Counted from the stretch's first letter, positions 23,801 through 35,481 are shown. The stretch is DNA of 64,000 nucleotides from Marisa cornuarietis (GCA_004794655.1 SMMW01000555.1:1674001-1738000), one strand, 5' to 3'. Program-made: numbers and translations. Notes: generated by a model from the sequence alone, not told the origin.

Positions 23801-24206
23801 ACACGACCATATGTTTGTATAAGGGATAGAATCAAGGGTCAATTCATTTCATTCCATGTTCAGGACAAGCCCAGAGGTCAAGACATGAGCAGCAATCCCC
23901 ATGGTAATCAGTTTCATGCATATAGTTTTTACATTCATTCTTTTAACTTCTTTAAAAGACTTGTGCGTGCGTGTGTGAGTATTGAAACACCGTGGGTGCA
24001 GGCAGATCTGTGTGTAGTACTGCATATTGCGATTACATTTGTGTGTCTGCACAATTATATAAAAATAATAAAATGGATATGACTATTCGCCTCAAACTGT
24101 TTCAGTTGGAGAACTGGCGCTTGAACTTAGGAAAATACAAAGACAACAAAGCAGAGCGATCAAGGTTAATGACAACATAATTTCTTTTGTTAGTTGCACC
24201 CTTTGA
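13751..24206 (+). CDS. multi-exon coiled-coil protein with phase-1 cassette exons (unrecognised family)
   Basis: Assembled by reading splice sites. Exons: 13751-13844, 14002-14112, 14396-14506, 14674-14739, 14989-15072, 15391-15486, 16205-16267, 16699-16761, 16961-17044, 17814-17927 (less sure), 18324-18377, 19524-19586, 19776-19859, 20270-20320, 21669-21731, 22051-22134, 22372-22455, 23092-23196, 23436-23561, 24106-24206. Every internal intron is phase 1 with GT and AG ends, and the frame stays open throughout, about 566 residues. The start ATG (A at -3, G at +4) follows a splice acceptor at 13706-13707, so the 5' leader is split. The protein begins MGLSMSRV, which fits an N-myristoylation signal (Gly2, Ser6). 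An acidic Ser/Asp/Glu-rich N-terminus follows, then from about residue 130 a Lys/Glu/Gln/Leu-rich coiled coil to the end. An alternative 3' end splices at 24164 to 24621-24677. No enzyme domain was recognised; a membrane-tethered structural or scaffold role is inference only. Confidence 0.72.
14263..14298. repeat. (GTGC)n microsatellite in an intron
   Basis: About eight GTGC units between coding exons 2 and 3. Confidence 0.9.
14829..14888. repeat. (CA)30 microsatellite in an intron
   Basis: An uninterrupted run of about 30 CA units, likely variable in length between individuals. Confidence 0.95.
14989..15486 (+). CDS. start of the coiled coil, exons 5-6
   Basis: Exon 14989-15072 (84 nt, 28 residues) is very basic, with a run of four Arg and then alternating Lys/Glu. 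Exon 15391-15486 (96 nt, 32 residues) is a Gln/Arg/Leu-rich helix starting EWQREQRALLQRQ, similar in character to the 84-nt third exons of the later cassettes but four residues longer. Confidence 0.72.
16205..17044 (+). CDS. coiled-coil exon cassette 1 (63+63+84 nt)
   Basis: Three exons. Type a (16205-16267) ends in the W-I-E-G signature. Type b (16699-16761) starts EKLTTVEAENLKW. Type c (16961-17044) starts EQQRQQQTEKAEAD. Together they give exactly 70 residues, ten heptads, with phase-1 borders. Confidence 0.72.
17814..17927 (+). CDS. possible acidic exon between cassettes 1 and 2
   Basis: Open in the required frame between an acceptor (aaattcag) and a strong donor (gtaaga), phase 1 at both ends, 114 nt. 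The text FFGEKTSLLDDDNLSD resembles exon 4 (FGGNEDKTMNSLVDDN), so it may be a duplicate of that exon. The acceptor tract is weak. A second donor at 17979 would give phase 2 and break the pattern. Confidence 0.5.
18324..19859 (+). CDS. coiled-coil exon cassette 2 (54+63+84 nt)
   Basis: Type a (18324-18377, ending LQWAEG), type b (19524-19586, AKITALIEEKSKWEEQ) and type c (19776-19859, EFKARQETLLQQQEAT). Splice sites are tttgttacag/gtacat, tttttgcag/gtaata and ttcatcag/gtaagt. Order, length and phase match cassette 1 except that type a is three residues shorter. Confidence 0.72.
20270..22134 (+). CDS. coiled-coil exon cassette 3 (51+63+84 nt)
   Basis: Type a (20270-20320, ending IKWLEG), type b (21669-21731, EKLSRLEADNMTRD) and type c (22051-22134, AEEQNLMQQQRDGK). 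Type b has lost the Trp of the other two and gained Asn/Arg. Type c has a Pro-Arg-Gly near its end, which would interrupt the helix, so this copy looks most relaxed. Confidence 0.7.
22372..24206 (+). CDS. C-terminal coiled-coil exons
   Basis: Exons 22372-22455 (84 nt), 23092-23196 (105 nt), 23436-23561 (126 nt) and a terminal exon from 24106. The first three are 4, 5 and 6 heptads long. The 105-nt exon has the best heptad pattern (ELTRLRREVAHLREI). The last exon either reads through to a TGA at 24204-24206 or splices after 24164 (AAG/gttaat) to 24621-24677, ending in TGA. The read-through tail (NIISFVSCTL) looks like intron sequence, so the spliced end is quite possible. Confidence 0.68.
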
Positions 24207-24620
24207 TTTTGTTTTATAAGTTATTGCTCCAAGATGTTGTGTAAATTATTGCAATTTTGTGTCTATTTCTTGCTGTTAAAAAAGTAATTTCCGTGCAATT
24301 CTTTTATAAACAATTGATACAGTTTTGCATATTCGTTACATTTAAAAATAATCTTGCATACAAAGCTTACTTCTCAGGGACAGAAGGTCTTGTTGTTTAC
24401 TAGAGTGTGTATTTATATTTTTATATATAGAGAGGGATTCTGTTTGGTATTATGTACAAACGTAAACTGAATCCATACCAAAAGTTCATGTACAACTGTA
24501 CAGTTTACAGTTCACAAAATGTTGCTCATCCATATCAGTATATGTGTTTTATTCGATTATATGTAGCGATATTTGACTGAACTGTAAAGATTACAAAATC
24601 TTGTTCTTGTTCCTCTTCAG

Positions 24621-24677
24621 TCGTCAGGATCACAGGACCCTGTTAAAGGTCGCCACTTCCAGCAGTGTAATAACTGA
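24621..24677 (+). CDS. possible alternative last exon of the coiled-coil gene
   Basis: A good acceptor (ttcctcttcag) is followed by an in-frame 18-residue tail starting SSGSQDPVKG and a TGA, joining in phase 0 to a donor at 24165. It would break the all-phase-1 rule only at the last junction. Confidence 0.4.
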   Translation, partial: SSGSQDPVKGRHFQQCNN

Positions 24678-25589
24678 GCAGCTGTATTTCCTTCCTTGTG
24701 TATTAAGGATTCTGGAAAATTGTTTAAGGATTCCATTTAGTTTATTGAGTCTTTTTAGAAAGTGTCCTAAATGTGATACCATTTTATAAATATTTCTCAT
24801 TTTAACCTGTATGTCATTGTCTACCGTGCAAAAAAATCGTTCATTTTTTATTCTAAATGCTAGATTAATTCGTAGTCATGATATCTTTTATTTTTACTTT
24901 TGAAAAACAATAGATCTCCTTCACATCGAGCGAATCTCTGCATTTGTTTGCAATTATAAGAAGGTTTTCTGAGGTGTTTTTAAATATCATACCGCCATTG
25001 GATATACGTGCATCATAGCACCGCCATACCTATACCATAGCACCATTGTACCTGCAGCAGTAAACACCCAACAATGTATATGTTGAAATGATTTCTGCCT
25101 ATGTAGCAAAATTGCATGTCTTTTTCGCCATTTCAACTTATTGTTCTTGTTTTCCAATCAGACATTTGTTTCTCTAGCCTTTTTTCTGCTGGCACATCAC
25201 ACCTTTCTTTATTTTGTTTAAGCAGTCGCATCTTTTACCCTACAATTCCCCACAACATATTTGTCTTTTACTTTTGGTACCACGATCTATCATTCACATC
25301 TGCCTTCACTTTCTGTTACTGAAAGTTTCCGTATTTAATTAAATATTTTTCTTTTATTCCTTGTCTGCACGGTTTGTCTCTTCGTCTCTCATAAGCTACC
25401 CATGTCTCGTTGTTGTCTTTAGCGCTGAGAGCTTGCTCCTTCATGAGAGTGACCATAAGCTATATGTCACACGTTTTTTTCAATTATAAGTAGTAGTAAT
25501 TATGAACTAGAAGTGTTTAAGATAATTCATTGCTATTCAATGACCTTACAATAGTGTCACTGAGTCTTCTAGTCCTGAATTTTGATCAA
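24678..25589. other. non-coding, 3' flank of the coiled-coil gene
   Basis: AT-rich and without coding signal. The 3' untranslated region of the preceding gene should be here, but no clear AATAAA was fixed. Confidence 0.4.
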
Positions 25590-26194
25590 GTTAGTGAAAG
25601 CGATGATATGTCTGAAACATTAAAGTCCAAATACTTTCTGTTTAATTCTTTCTGAAATGACTGAGCTAGACAGTGAAAATAGGAATACTAACAGCACACG
25701 AATGCAAAATAAAAAGCACTAGGCACTCGGTTATCAACTAAACACACATCACATGTAACATAAGAGAATAAACTTAAGAAAAGACTCACTATAAAATGAT
25801 GTGTCGGGATTTCGGGAGTTTTCTTTTCTAGTGTTAAAAATAAGTGGTATGGATATATAGATTTACAGAACCTGTTGGTTCGTCTCTTCCATCTGCTGAT
25901 GGGTGGTAGGAATAAACCACCAGGATTTGACCATCTAAATAAGCGTGTTTAATTAAAGTAAAAAGTCAAAATAATATTTTCAAACATGTTAGCCCATAAT
26001 CTGACCATTTCATTTCCTTTGCATATTTTTAAACAAAATTCCTCAGACTTGAATTAAAATCCGTCTTTTCCTTCATTCTGTGCTCATCCTTTAACGCTGT
26101 GGAGGACAAATTTGTAAGGCAGTTTGTCGTACTCACAAAAAGCACACTTAATAAACTGCATTAGTTATTATTTTTGCAATGCACGGAGTAGGTT

Positions 26195-26425
26195 CTCGTT
26201 TTGAGATCAGGGCGCTAGACGAGGACATTATATTAGCGTAGCCCCCAGCAGGCATTTTGTCGGCATGGCTGCCACATCAGCTGAGGGAAGACCTGGCTCT
26301 GAGTGAGTCATTGACCGGCCTGCGGCTGCTCTCCAGCCTCTTGTCCACGTAGATAAAGTCTGAGGACGTGAAGCTGTTGTCGATTCCTGATGTCCCTTTC
26401 CCTTCATACCCTACCGGCGGGGAAA
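26195..26425 (-). pseudogene. relic of a C4-like paralogue, 3' exon part (unit 1)
   Basis: The minus strand reads SDFIYVDKRLESS, close to the TEYICVDNKLEG block of the intact protein, with the Cys changed to Tyr. The frame breaks soon after (a stop in CTGATGTGG) and no splice sites bracket it. Related relics with Cys kept lie at 39355-39530 and 58330-58490. Homology rests on one block, so the assignment is moderate. Confidence 0.45.
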
Positions 26426-26429
26426 CTGG

Positions 26430-27443
26430 CTAATGCCAGGCACCATTAAACCTTCTGCTGAGGAATTCTTCACACTGTGCATGTGTCGAAGAGGTCTTGG
26501 GCCCAGCCGAAACGCAGCACTAAAAATAGCAGCATATTTGCTACAAACATTTCTTGACTCCTCAAATACCTGTTTAGAGTCAGACACAAGATGTTGGCAC
26601 GTCTCTCTGGATTTTAAGTTAAGGTTCCCGCCAAAAAGACTGTTTCATGCTTAAACTTTAACAATAAAGCGTTAGTCAGGGTGATTTTAGCGGATGCCAC
26701 CAACATTTCAATTTGCATCGTTAAATTTGTTTTCAGAGATACATGCGACGCTGTGCTCTGCTCGCTATTATTAATACAATGATTGGGAAAACACGCCATG
26801 TGGTAGAAATCAATAAAAGATTCGAGAAAAGTTTTCAGAGAAATAAATAATTAGCAGTGTTATATTCCAAGAAAAAAGGATCAACAAAGAATTTTTGTCC
26901 CAAGACTGCCATCGAACTTATTATTTGAAAAGTTTACAAAACTGAAGTAGTCTTCTATATGTGTTAATGTATGGATGTGGTTAATAACATTTGATTTGCA
27001 TGGTGTATCTGAGGTTAAGTACCACACGGTGCAGAAAGAAAGCATCAGATATAAACAAAACAATTTTAGTGTAATACTACGTTAGTATGGAGCGGAGAAT
27101 GACTAGATAAAACAGAAACTTGTGAAAGACAAAACTCTGAATCAACACGAAACAAAACAATAATACGGTCCCTACGCTAAATCAGTAAGTAAGAAACAAA
27201 AGTTCGGCACTAACGGTCGTCAGGTAGGAATAAATACCAGAGAGAATCATTATCTAGATATCCTCTCTGGTAATACACTTTCAGTCATCGACAACGGTCG
27301 TCATATGGGGACAAAGTCACACCCTTATTTCCACAGTGTACAAAAAACTGTAATTTTTTACGACAATTGCTAAGGACAAAGTGTAAAACACTTACCACAC
27401 CGTATGTCTCGGCCCATTGTTCATGGACGTCGTTATACAATAT
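26430..27443. other. non-coding within unit 1
   Basis: No gene recognised. It includes short frames without protein character. Confidence 0.4.
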
Positions 27444-27632
27444 CTAGTCAAGGTTACGCACATGTAAAACGTTGAAAGTCTTTATATAGACTTCCGATGT
27501 CACTTCCGAATTTTCAACAGGACTACCACTATCTTCAATATGTAACAAGCAGTCACCATCCTGAAAACACAATAAAATGGCAAATGTTGAACAAAATAAG
27601 ATATACAAAACAAGATAAGCAAAGTTACCCAT
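27444..27632 (-). pseudogene. small repeated putative exon, truncated copy (unit 1)
   Basis: Minus frame MGNFAYLVLYILFCS followed by hydrophobic residues, then DGDCLLHIEDSGSPVENS. Alignable with 40522-40905, 40058-40223 and 58922-59173. This copy diverges after the SEV block and ends in a TAG, having lost the YWYT...CSNCF half. See the intact member at 40522. Confidence 0.5.
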
Positions 27633-27713
27633 ACTAAGGGATTTTAGATAACCAAGAGATCACGGTAAGGCATGCAAACACTTCAGTGAATTTATATCTT
27701 CCACAATTAAGAT

Positions 27714-27714
<1 letters not shown>

Positions 27715-27759
<45 letters not shown>

Positions 27760-28140
27760 GAGCAGAATAATGCGCAGAATCACGAATAAGATAGATCGCA
27801 CTCTCTGCGCAGTACAATTTGATAGAAAGAAACATAACAACCAATAGACAATGAGGTACACATAGGGACACTGAACAACATAAAGATCAGGTTTTTACAG
27901 ACAAGATTTCATTAAAGTAGTTCGGGGAGTGACGTTCGAAGAAACCATAGCAGAGAGTTGAGAGCTTGTAGTCTATTCTAGCTTTAACTGGTAGCCAATG
28001 AAGAGAGCGAAGAAGTGGTGAGACATGATCATGTTTGCGAGTCCGAAAAACGAGACGAGCAGCTGAGTTCTTGAACTTCTGAAGCTTATCAAAAAGGTAT
28101 TGAGGACAGCCAGCAAGAAGAGAGTTGCAGTAGTCTAATT
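27715..28140 (-). mobile_element. 3' part of an interspersed retroelement with (TTA)n tail
   Basis: A (TAA)n run on the plus strand (about 27715-27757) joins a 380-bp block that is absent from the same place in unit 2. It contains ttgcagtagtctaatttaga, a phrase I associate with 3' regions of L2-like LINE families. The orientation (tail on the left) implies a minus-strand element. Family uncertain. Confidence 0.45.
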
Positions 28141-31056
28141 TAGACAGAATAAACGAGCAGATAAGAAAGTTCTAAGGAACTGATAACGACGAGAGAACGA
28201 GGGAGATAATTACTGAATCTCAAGAGTGATATTCCAAAACAAGTGGTAAAAAGTTTGATTTCTTGGGAATAATTTTTTTGAGTGTGATCAGCATCCTTTG
28301 TGACTGTGGTGTTACGCGGTTCAAACTCCATATTATTGAATTATTTGTTCAAAAGCATAGGTAGAACAGCAGCGCGTTATTGGGAAGCCACGTGATTGTG
28401 TGACGCAAACCGACATATTACATCACACCATGACGCATAAGGGTTTTGAGACTCCTTTTGTAAAAAAAATATTAAATGCAAACAAGTCACATGGTGTGGT
28501 GTAACTTTGCCCGACGCTGTCTAATTCAAGTGAGAATCCACGCTGACTATACTGCAAGGTAAATTAATGTATTTGGTCGGTATATTGTGCTTAACGTTTC
28601 CCCGGAATTCAGAGGAGATCTCTCAGAAAAGATAGACCTACAAAGCGCCAGCGAAGATTTGTAACGGACGCTGACAGCCTCTCTACCGAAGGATAGAATG
28701 AGAACGAGTAGAAATATGGTAAGTCTCAGTGGTAAGGCTGTGGTAGCGCACATATAAGCTATTTTTCTAGTCATTTTTACATTTGCGGTTTTCGAGGAAT
28801 TCATGATGGGATAATTTGCATAGCTCTGCACTCTATGTTCGTAAAACATCTGGAGAGAGGACTATAATTCCTAAGCTAAGTTTCTGTCTATCCTGGCACG
28901 ATGCATTCATTAGGCCGATTGTGTGCAAAGATAAAGGACGGATAGGAGAGATAAAGAAGAGTCAGGAGAGAAAAAAAGAAAGAAGAGAGATGGAGTGAGA
29001 CAGCAAGATGTTGAGAGATAGAACGAATGAAGGGAAAGAGAGAAGAGATAAATACATGAAAAATGAGGATTTAGGAAGAAAGGTGAGATGAAGATTGGAA
29101 GGAGTAGGAGATTTTAAGACAAACAAAACGGGGGAAGAGAGGACATCCAATATCTGGCGGCTTTGCAAGTGGGTTATCAAATATCGTTCATTGTGTGAGA
29201 TTGTCAATGATCAGAGTTACAGCCCCTGACTGGTTAAGAGTGTGTAGTATGTAAAAAGCGATAAAAGCGTGTGACTTAAGGAATGTTAGGAATGGAGTTA
29301 GCCCTCTTGTATGTTTTATGCGGCAGGGATAGTGGCCCTTTAATGAACGCTTGTGAATATGGTTTAGAACGCGTGACGAAAAACGAAAAATGACGTCAAG
29401 TGTGGGGAGAACGGGTGGTGTGGAAGAAGAACAGAACGTCGTTTGCGTCCGCTGTACTGCTGTGTGTGTATGTGCGTTAGTGGAAAATATATCTTTCGTG
29501 AATTTTCATACGTGCTGGTACAGTTTATTTAAGAAAAGAACTTGTACCACTGAAGGAGTCAGCTTCTTTTTCCTAAAGAAATTCGACGATTGCTATTTGG
29601 ATGCTGCTTAGCGGAGGAGTTTAAACTTACACGAGTACTGTGTGTGTACCTTGTCAATTGGAGTATTTTGTCTTAATAGTACTTTCTGCACCTCGTCTAC
29701 CTCGACTTTTATGGTCATTTGAGTACTGCGTGCACTTCGTGCCCTATCGCTATACTGGAGTATTGGAGCTAGACCGTCACTCGTCTAGTAGTCTAGGCTC
29801 CGACAGCTCTACATATTCAACTGCATCAAGGGGGATTATTCTTGGAAGGGGTATTTATGTGAATGAGTGTGGCTGACCGGACCTTAACAGTGTGTGTTTG
29901 AATATTTTTGTTGGAACACAAATATCGTATAGAAGTTCTGAGAAGAAGAGACAAAAAGCAATTAAAGTCTACGCTTGTTTATCTGTCAGAATCTTCAGAC
30001 GTCAAACAAATTCTGCATTTAGACTTTTACTTTGATAATTAAAGACTGTATGTGTGCGCGTTGGCAGTAACGATGTTAGATGACTGCGGCAATGTACAAT
30101 GAAGCTGTTTCTTCAGTACAATAGGCTACTGCAGAAGGTTTTAAAATGTTAACTTTAGTACTTAAATTTATTTTTGCATATTTTCACCTAAAATGGCATT
30201 TGATTTAAGATTAATTTTCATTAAATTTTGCATTGTACATTGAAAAAGGTCTTTAGCATATGTGCTGTCAATTTAGTCTTGATAGTCATTATGGCTAATG
30301 TCATCAAAACTTGTAGTCTGGTGCGAGGAGTGTAGGGAGGTTAATGACTAAAGTGCTGAAAGTTACTGTAACGATGGAAACTGAAATTATCTAACCATAA
30401 CTCGCCTCGATGTTGATTATATTTGTATGGTATTGACACACTCCTAGAAAATATTTCTGTATAACCACAGCTTCTTTCTTTTGAATTAGATTGAGCATGT
30501 GTCAACGTCATATAAGTAAACAATCTGTTTTATTAATATTGTTTTGTTATATCATTATAAGATAAATATATTTTTATGTAAAATAATTTTTATATTTCAG
30601 TTGACAATATTGCTTGGGGCTATTTCTTGATAATATGTTTTAGAACGATTGATGTCTCTGCACGAATTATGTGTGTTTGAGATTTGTAAAGATTTCAGAA
30701 GCAAATGCAGTATGGCAATAAGCAATTTGCGTTTTATTATATTACACAATTTGAACACAACAAAATTATGCATATTCTTTTAGAAAAGCAAAATAATTAT
30801 ACTAATCCGGAAGTATATGTTTTAAGATATAAGCGTTTGTCTAAACGTGTAAAACAAGAAAGTCGATTTTCTTTTCTATGCAGAATAAAACTTTCATGAA
30901 CCATTTCTTGCTAACTCTAGTTTTGCCTAATCGTCCAAAGAAAAGCAAAAGTGACTTGCAGCAAAAAGTTAAAATTAATCTTTCATCGTAATACGTCGGA
31001 AGAGAACGCTTTGTAGAAGCCATCTTGTTCTAGTCCTCGGACAGAACGATGGTCTC
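28141..31056. other. unit-1 spacer downstream of the C4-like gene
   Basis: Nearly identical to 41130-44025. No gene recognised. Frames such as 29390-29611 and 29640-29876 recur in unit 2 only because the DNA does, and part of this block recurs again, diverged, at 62480-63370. A consensus cAMP-response palindrome TGACGTCA sits at 29391-29398 (and at 42376-42383 in unit 2). The 3' untranslated region of the gene lies at the right end; AATAAA-like sequence on the minus strand near 30733 is a possible poly(A) signal. Confidence 0.45.
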
Positions 31057-34000
31057 TCACTTGCTGCAAACAACGCATTGCAGTATGTTGTTATTCAGGT
31101 AAGGACCACAGGGCAGACTTCCACACACGATAGCAGTGTAGTACAGCAGCCGGCCATTGTCGTTAGCGTTTGAGGCGATGCGACCTTCCAGTTTGTTGTC
31201 CACGCAGATGTACTCCGTTGCCCCGGCGTGTGTGTCGTACCCGCTCATGAGTAAACCCGTGTACTCGGAGGTCCATCCAGTCGGACACTTGTTGGTGCCG
31301 GGTACCATGATGTTAGCCGAGCGGGTGGTGGCGAAACAAACGGCACACAGAGCGTCAAAGTTGTTCTCCGCCCGTGTCGTCACTTCGTATTCCGTGCCGT
31401 ACAGGTGGGAGACGTAGGCAGGTCTCGCTATGTCAGTGGCCACGGGATTAGGTGGTAGACACAGGTAGTTGGCTCCAGATCCGGGTAGTGTGTAGTGACT
31501 ACCAGCCACATAACCTTTTGGATTACAGAATATTTACACAACACTGTAACATTAACGTTCGTTTATTTACTATGGCTTTATAGAGAACAGTAAAACAACA
31601 TTAAGATCGATGTTTTACATACGCTTACTCACAAGTTAAAAAGCGGAAGATGCGAAATGCCAACAGTTAAATTTATAAAGTAATTTGTACCCACACTTAA
31701 ATTCTACATTTAAGTAAATGATTTTCAGCAACCCTTAGAAAGATACATTGCTTTCTCAAGTATTATGTAAGATTGAGCGTTTCTCAAAAAACACACTGTA
31801 ATACACTCACAAGACCATTTATATATATATATATATATCTATTTATTTTTAAAAAAAGGAAAAAACATTTTGGCGAAATAGGTACGCCTCAGAACTAACT
31901 TACACAAGAGATAATAAATGTTCATGTAAAATTGTACAAACATACACCAGCTAAGATGGTAAAAAAACTAAATTAAAAGAAAATAAATACACTAAGCAAA
32001 ACTGATCTTTAAAAAATGTTATTTAACCTGACATATTAGCTTATGATGTAGATTTTTGTGACATGTAAAGACTGCTCAAACCTCTTAAACCAGATCACTC
32101 ACATGAATGCAAAGCAATGATGGAATGATACATAAGTTACTGAAAATGAAAATCTCTATCTACCGATTCTTTAAACATTTGTCCAATATCGTTGCAATAT
32201 TATACTTAATTTATGTAAAAATTGGGGAAAATGCGATGTTTTGAATTTTAAAAAATGATAAAGTTTCTTATAAGACATGACTTTGAACGTTTCTGAAGCA
32301 AGAATTATAACCGACGAAAAAACTTTATTTAATCAGTTGGTTGAACATCTATGCCCTCTCAATGTAGTTTTAGTGACATTTGAACTACATTTCACTGTTG
32401 TTAATAAGCGATATGACAAAGAAACTTTCTATGAATGCATCAGCACAATATTTCTTTACCTGAATACACTGCCGTTGCTGTTGTAGGACATGCGCTGTTT
32501 CCCCAACGTGTGTAAACTGTACCTGGAACAAAAATAGTGTTTTCTTGTGAGCAATGTAGTTGTGTTCCCTATCTGGTGGGAAATGGGATCGTTAAATGCG
32601 ATGTTATTATATGCAATATTTATATAACAATACTTAGTGAGTGTAATGTCAATACAACTACAATGTAAGTCAGTGATATCAGTACACAATCTTGGACAGT
32701 GTGAAATAGGAGTTCTTTTCTATCGATCCTTTATCGGAACATTTGAGTGACTGAGAGTACAATTCTCCTTCAAGCGATCACCTTGAATCGCTCGCGCTTC
32801 CACTCCTCGTCAGGCAAGCCGGCCATACGCTGACCACGCCTAATCTCCTCTTCAGGCAAATTTTTGTTAAATTTATACACACATAAAATGCGTTGTTTCG
32901 GAAACAAAATATTGCAGACGATAGTTCATTCATCTTTCTATCGAGTGATCTTTTCATGACAAAGTTTGCACGTTTGACAGACATTTTCTGCGTTTTCCCA
33001 CTGTACCTGTCTTTTTGTTTGGAAAATTGCTAGCAAATACCCAGGGTAGAAAGCTCGACCGGCAGCTTTGAAAATTTATATTTATTAACCTACAGTAAAG
33101 ACAACCATCGGTAATACACCGTTTTAAAGAGCATTTGTAAAACATTCACTTGTAAATTTTAAGATACATCGATTTAGTCTTCGAGTATTAAAATCGAATG
33201 AAAGATGACGACTTTACACGTTTGAGAAATCTTGAAGGTCAGCTGTCGGAAATAAACAAAAAAAAATTATTTACACAATATATAGAGACATAAAGAACAT
33301 AACAAACATATTTTTTATTAGAATATACATTAGAATTTTAAAATTACATACTATTTTCTTCTTCTTTGCGGTTGTTGAAGTACAAAGTACAAAGTGAGAG
33401 ACAGCGTGCTTCGATTCTTAAAAATGGCGCTCGACTATTTTCTTTGTCACATTATGAAAACGTTTGATTCCCTGCCAGTTCCAGGGAGAGAATCATGGTG
33501 GACTATTTCCCAACTGTTTCAGTATTTTCCTCCCTTATGTTATTTTCACATACGCTTGTGAAAACGTGTAATGTTTCACCGCGAAATTTTTTTGTATGCG
33601 CTCATTATCATGGCAATTTCTGTTGGGAATACTATAAATGTGTGTTTTTAAGCAAACACAACGTAAACCTGTTTCTTTTCTACACATTTTGATCTATCAT
33701 TACCAATTTAAATTGTTCTTCTACCTCTTTTAGTTATTTTTTATGATTTTTTTAAGTGGGGACAATCGTGCGTGACAGAGACCCTACAGGCTTCTAGTAG
33801 CCATGAGTTCAAAGAGTGAATTTGTCGTCCTGGTACGAGAGGAAATTTAAACCTCATTATTCAATCCCACTCACTAACCGGTGACACCGGTTCACCACAT
33901 GCAGACAATGGATAATGACCCTCCATCCCTTTGAGGTAGTCTTTTAAGCTCCTAGGTAATTTTGGTAACCGCTAAATAAAAAAACAATTTCATGCATTGA

Positions 34001-35420
34001 CGGTTAAATCTGCAGCCATCATCATCCTCCGTGCTAAAAATAAGACAGACAAGGAAAATCATTTATTCGTTTAACTTTGTGTCATAACCAACGGGATTCT
34101 AACAAACATTAAAATAATAAGTAACTTAGATAGTGAAGCACCCCATCCCACAGCTGGGTCGACTGGCAGAACGTTGATGCGCCACAAATGTATCCGAACC
34201 TCTCAGTTCAGACGTCAAGGCTCTAACCACTTGGCTATCTGCTTCCAAATATCACTTTGTAATGAGTGCCATTATGACTTTCAGTCTACTGTGCTGGTGA
34301 CTGGTGTTGTAACTTCACATTGCATGACAGAAAAATTGAATAAGTTATTAGAAAACCAGTAAAGGTGGTTTTGAGGTGTTAGACGGATATAGAGAATATG
34401 TATGAGCATCTTTCCAAAAAACTGACCGATATTATAATATTAATAATAATAAATTATTTCTATTACGTATATATGACATTAAATGAACAAACAGAAGTTG
34501 TAGGTTTAGATTTGTAGATAAAGAACTACACGCTGTGTACACTCATTAATCCCAGCCGCAGTTAAGATACAGTCGATTAGGGATAAGACATGACCATGAA
34601 TGCAGATAGTGAAACTGCTTGCTTCCATTTACGTGCGTCCGGTTTTTGTTTTGTTTTGTTCTGTTTTCTACTTTTAAGCAAGTATCAATTAGGTGTCGAT
34701 AGATTTATTTAATTGTTTTCTTTATTTTCTTTATTGTGAATGGCACCAGAAGAGTAAAGGGGATTGTAGACTGATTTTTTATGAGTTTCAACAAAAGACA
34801 TGTAGGACTGTGCGACCTTGAATCACAAACGAAAAAAGAGTTCTCACTTCTGTTTGTCTTTCTTCCCACGTGTGAATGTATTTAATGGAAACCTATGGTT
34901 TGATTCAGATAGGAATAAATGCTTTTGCTATAATTTACATTTTCTTTGTAATTGCCTTAAAGGACAGTGGTAAAATAAAGTATGAGAAAACATGTGAACG
35001 TCAAATACAAAATGTTATACTAAAAAGCTTACCTTTATCGCTTATGCATATCTTTAAGAACACACACCGCCTAGGACAAGGCTAAGTCTTTTTTTTAGCA
35101 AAGACAATGTTTGCCTAATTTTTAAAAAGTTATTGATATGTGTGCTATCTAACACCTTCCCTTTTACTGAAAACAATTACCAGGTTACCTTTCCGACTTT
35201 TTATTAGGTAAAAGCTATTGGGAAGATAAAGCCTTACACAACAGATCACAGCTTTTGTTGATGTCCATATTAACTTTACTGAGATGAGTGATAAACATAC
35301 GTTTAGAGGATTTGTCTAATCACATATATGTGTGTGCACGTTGTACTTACCTCCCGCAGTCCAAGCCGGCAGAAGCGAGGCGCACACAAGGAGGCTGAGA
35401 GCGAGAGTCATGGCTGCCAT
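31057..35420 (-). CDS. secreted short-chain collagen C4-like protein, copy 1
   Basis: Three exons on the minus strand: 35351-35420 (70 nt), 32460-32522 (63 nt) and 31057-31514 (458 nt), joined at GT/AG sites in phase 1 (donors gtaagt and gtaaag; acceptors ttccag and aaaag). The protein has 196 residues. Exon 1 encodes a signal peptide, MAAMTLALSLLVCASLLPAW, with cleavage near the exon end. The mature part starts TVYTRWGNSACPTTATAVYSG and runs through GSHYTLPGSGANYLCLP, CAVCF, NKCPTGWTSEYTG, EYICVD, VCGSLPCGPY and QCVVCSK. This order is that of the C-terminal domain of sponge short-chain collagen C4 and the many C4-like proteins of molluscs, as I remember them. The ten cysteines could form five disulfides. 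No Gly-X-Y repeat is present, so it is not itself a collagen. The function of the family is largely unknown; an extracellular or mucus role is inference. Confidence 0.88.
34141..34247 (-). mobile_element. tRNA-derived SINE fragment in intron 1 of C4-like copy 1
   Basis: The minus strand has an A-box-like AGCCAAGTGGTTAGAGC and shares gtcgacccagctg with the SINE at 13390-13658, so it belongs to the same family. Only the head and start of the body remain. Copied at 47114-47220 in unit 2, so it predates the split of the two units. Confidence 0.7.
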
Positions 35421-35473
35421 CAGGTACCGAATTAGTCGATCTCGGCGGTAAAACAGACATGGACATGCTTGTA

Positions 35474-35481
35474 CTTATATA
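35474..35481 (-). promoter_or_regulatory. TATA box of C4-like copy 1
   Basis: TATATAAG on the minus strand, about 55 bp upstream of the start codon, would place transcription start about 25-30 bp before the ATG. The same box is at 48283-48290 in copy 2. Confidence 0.6.

Noticed and set aside
30841..31023. 60-residue minus frame just downstream of the C4-like stop codon
   Set aside because: The unit-2 counterpart is frameshifted and differs freely, as expected for a 3' untranslated region.
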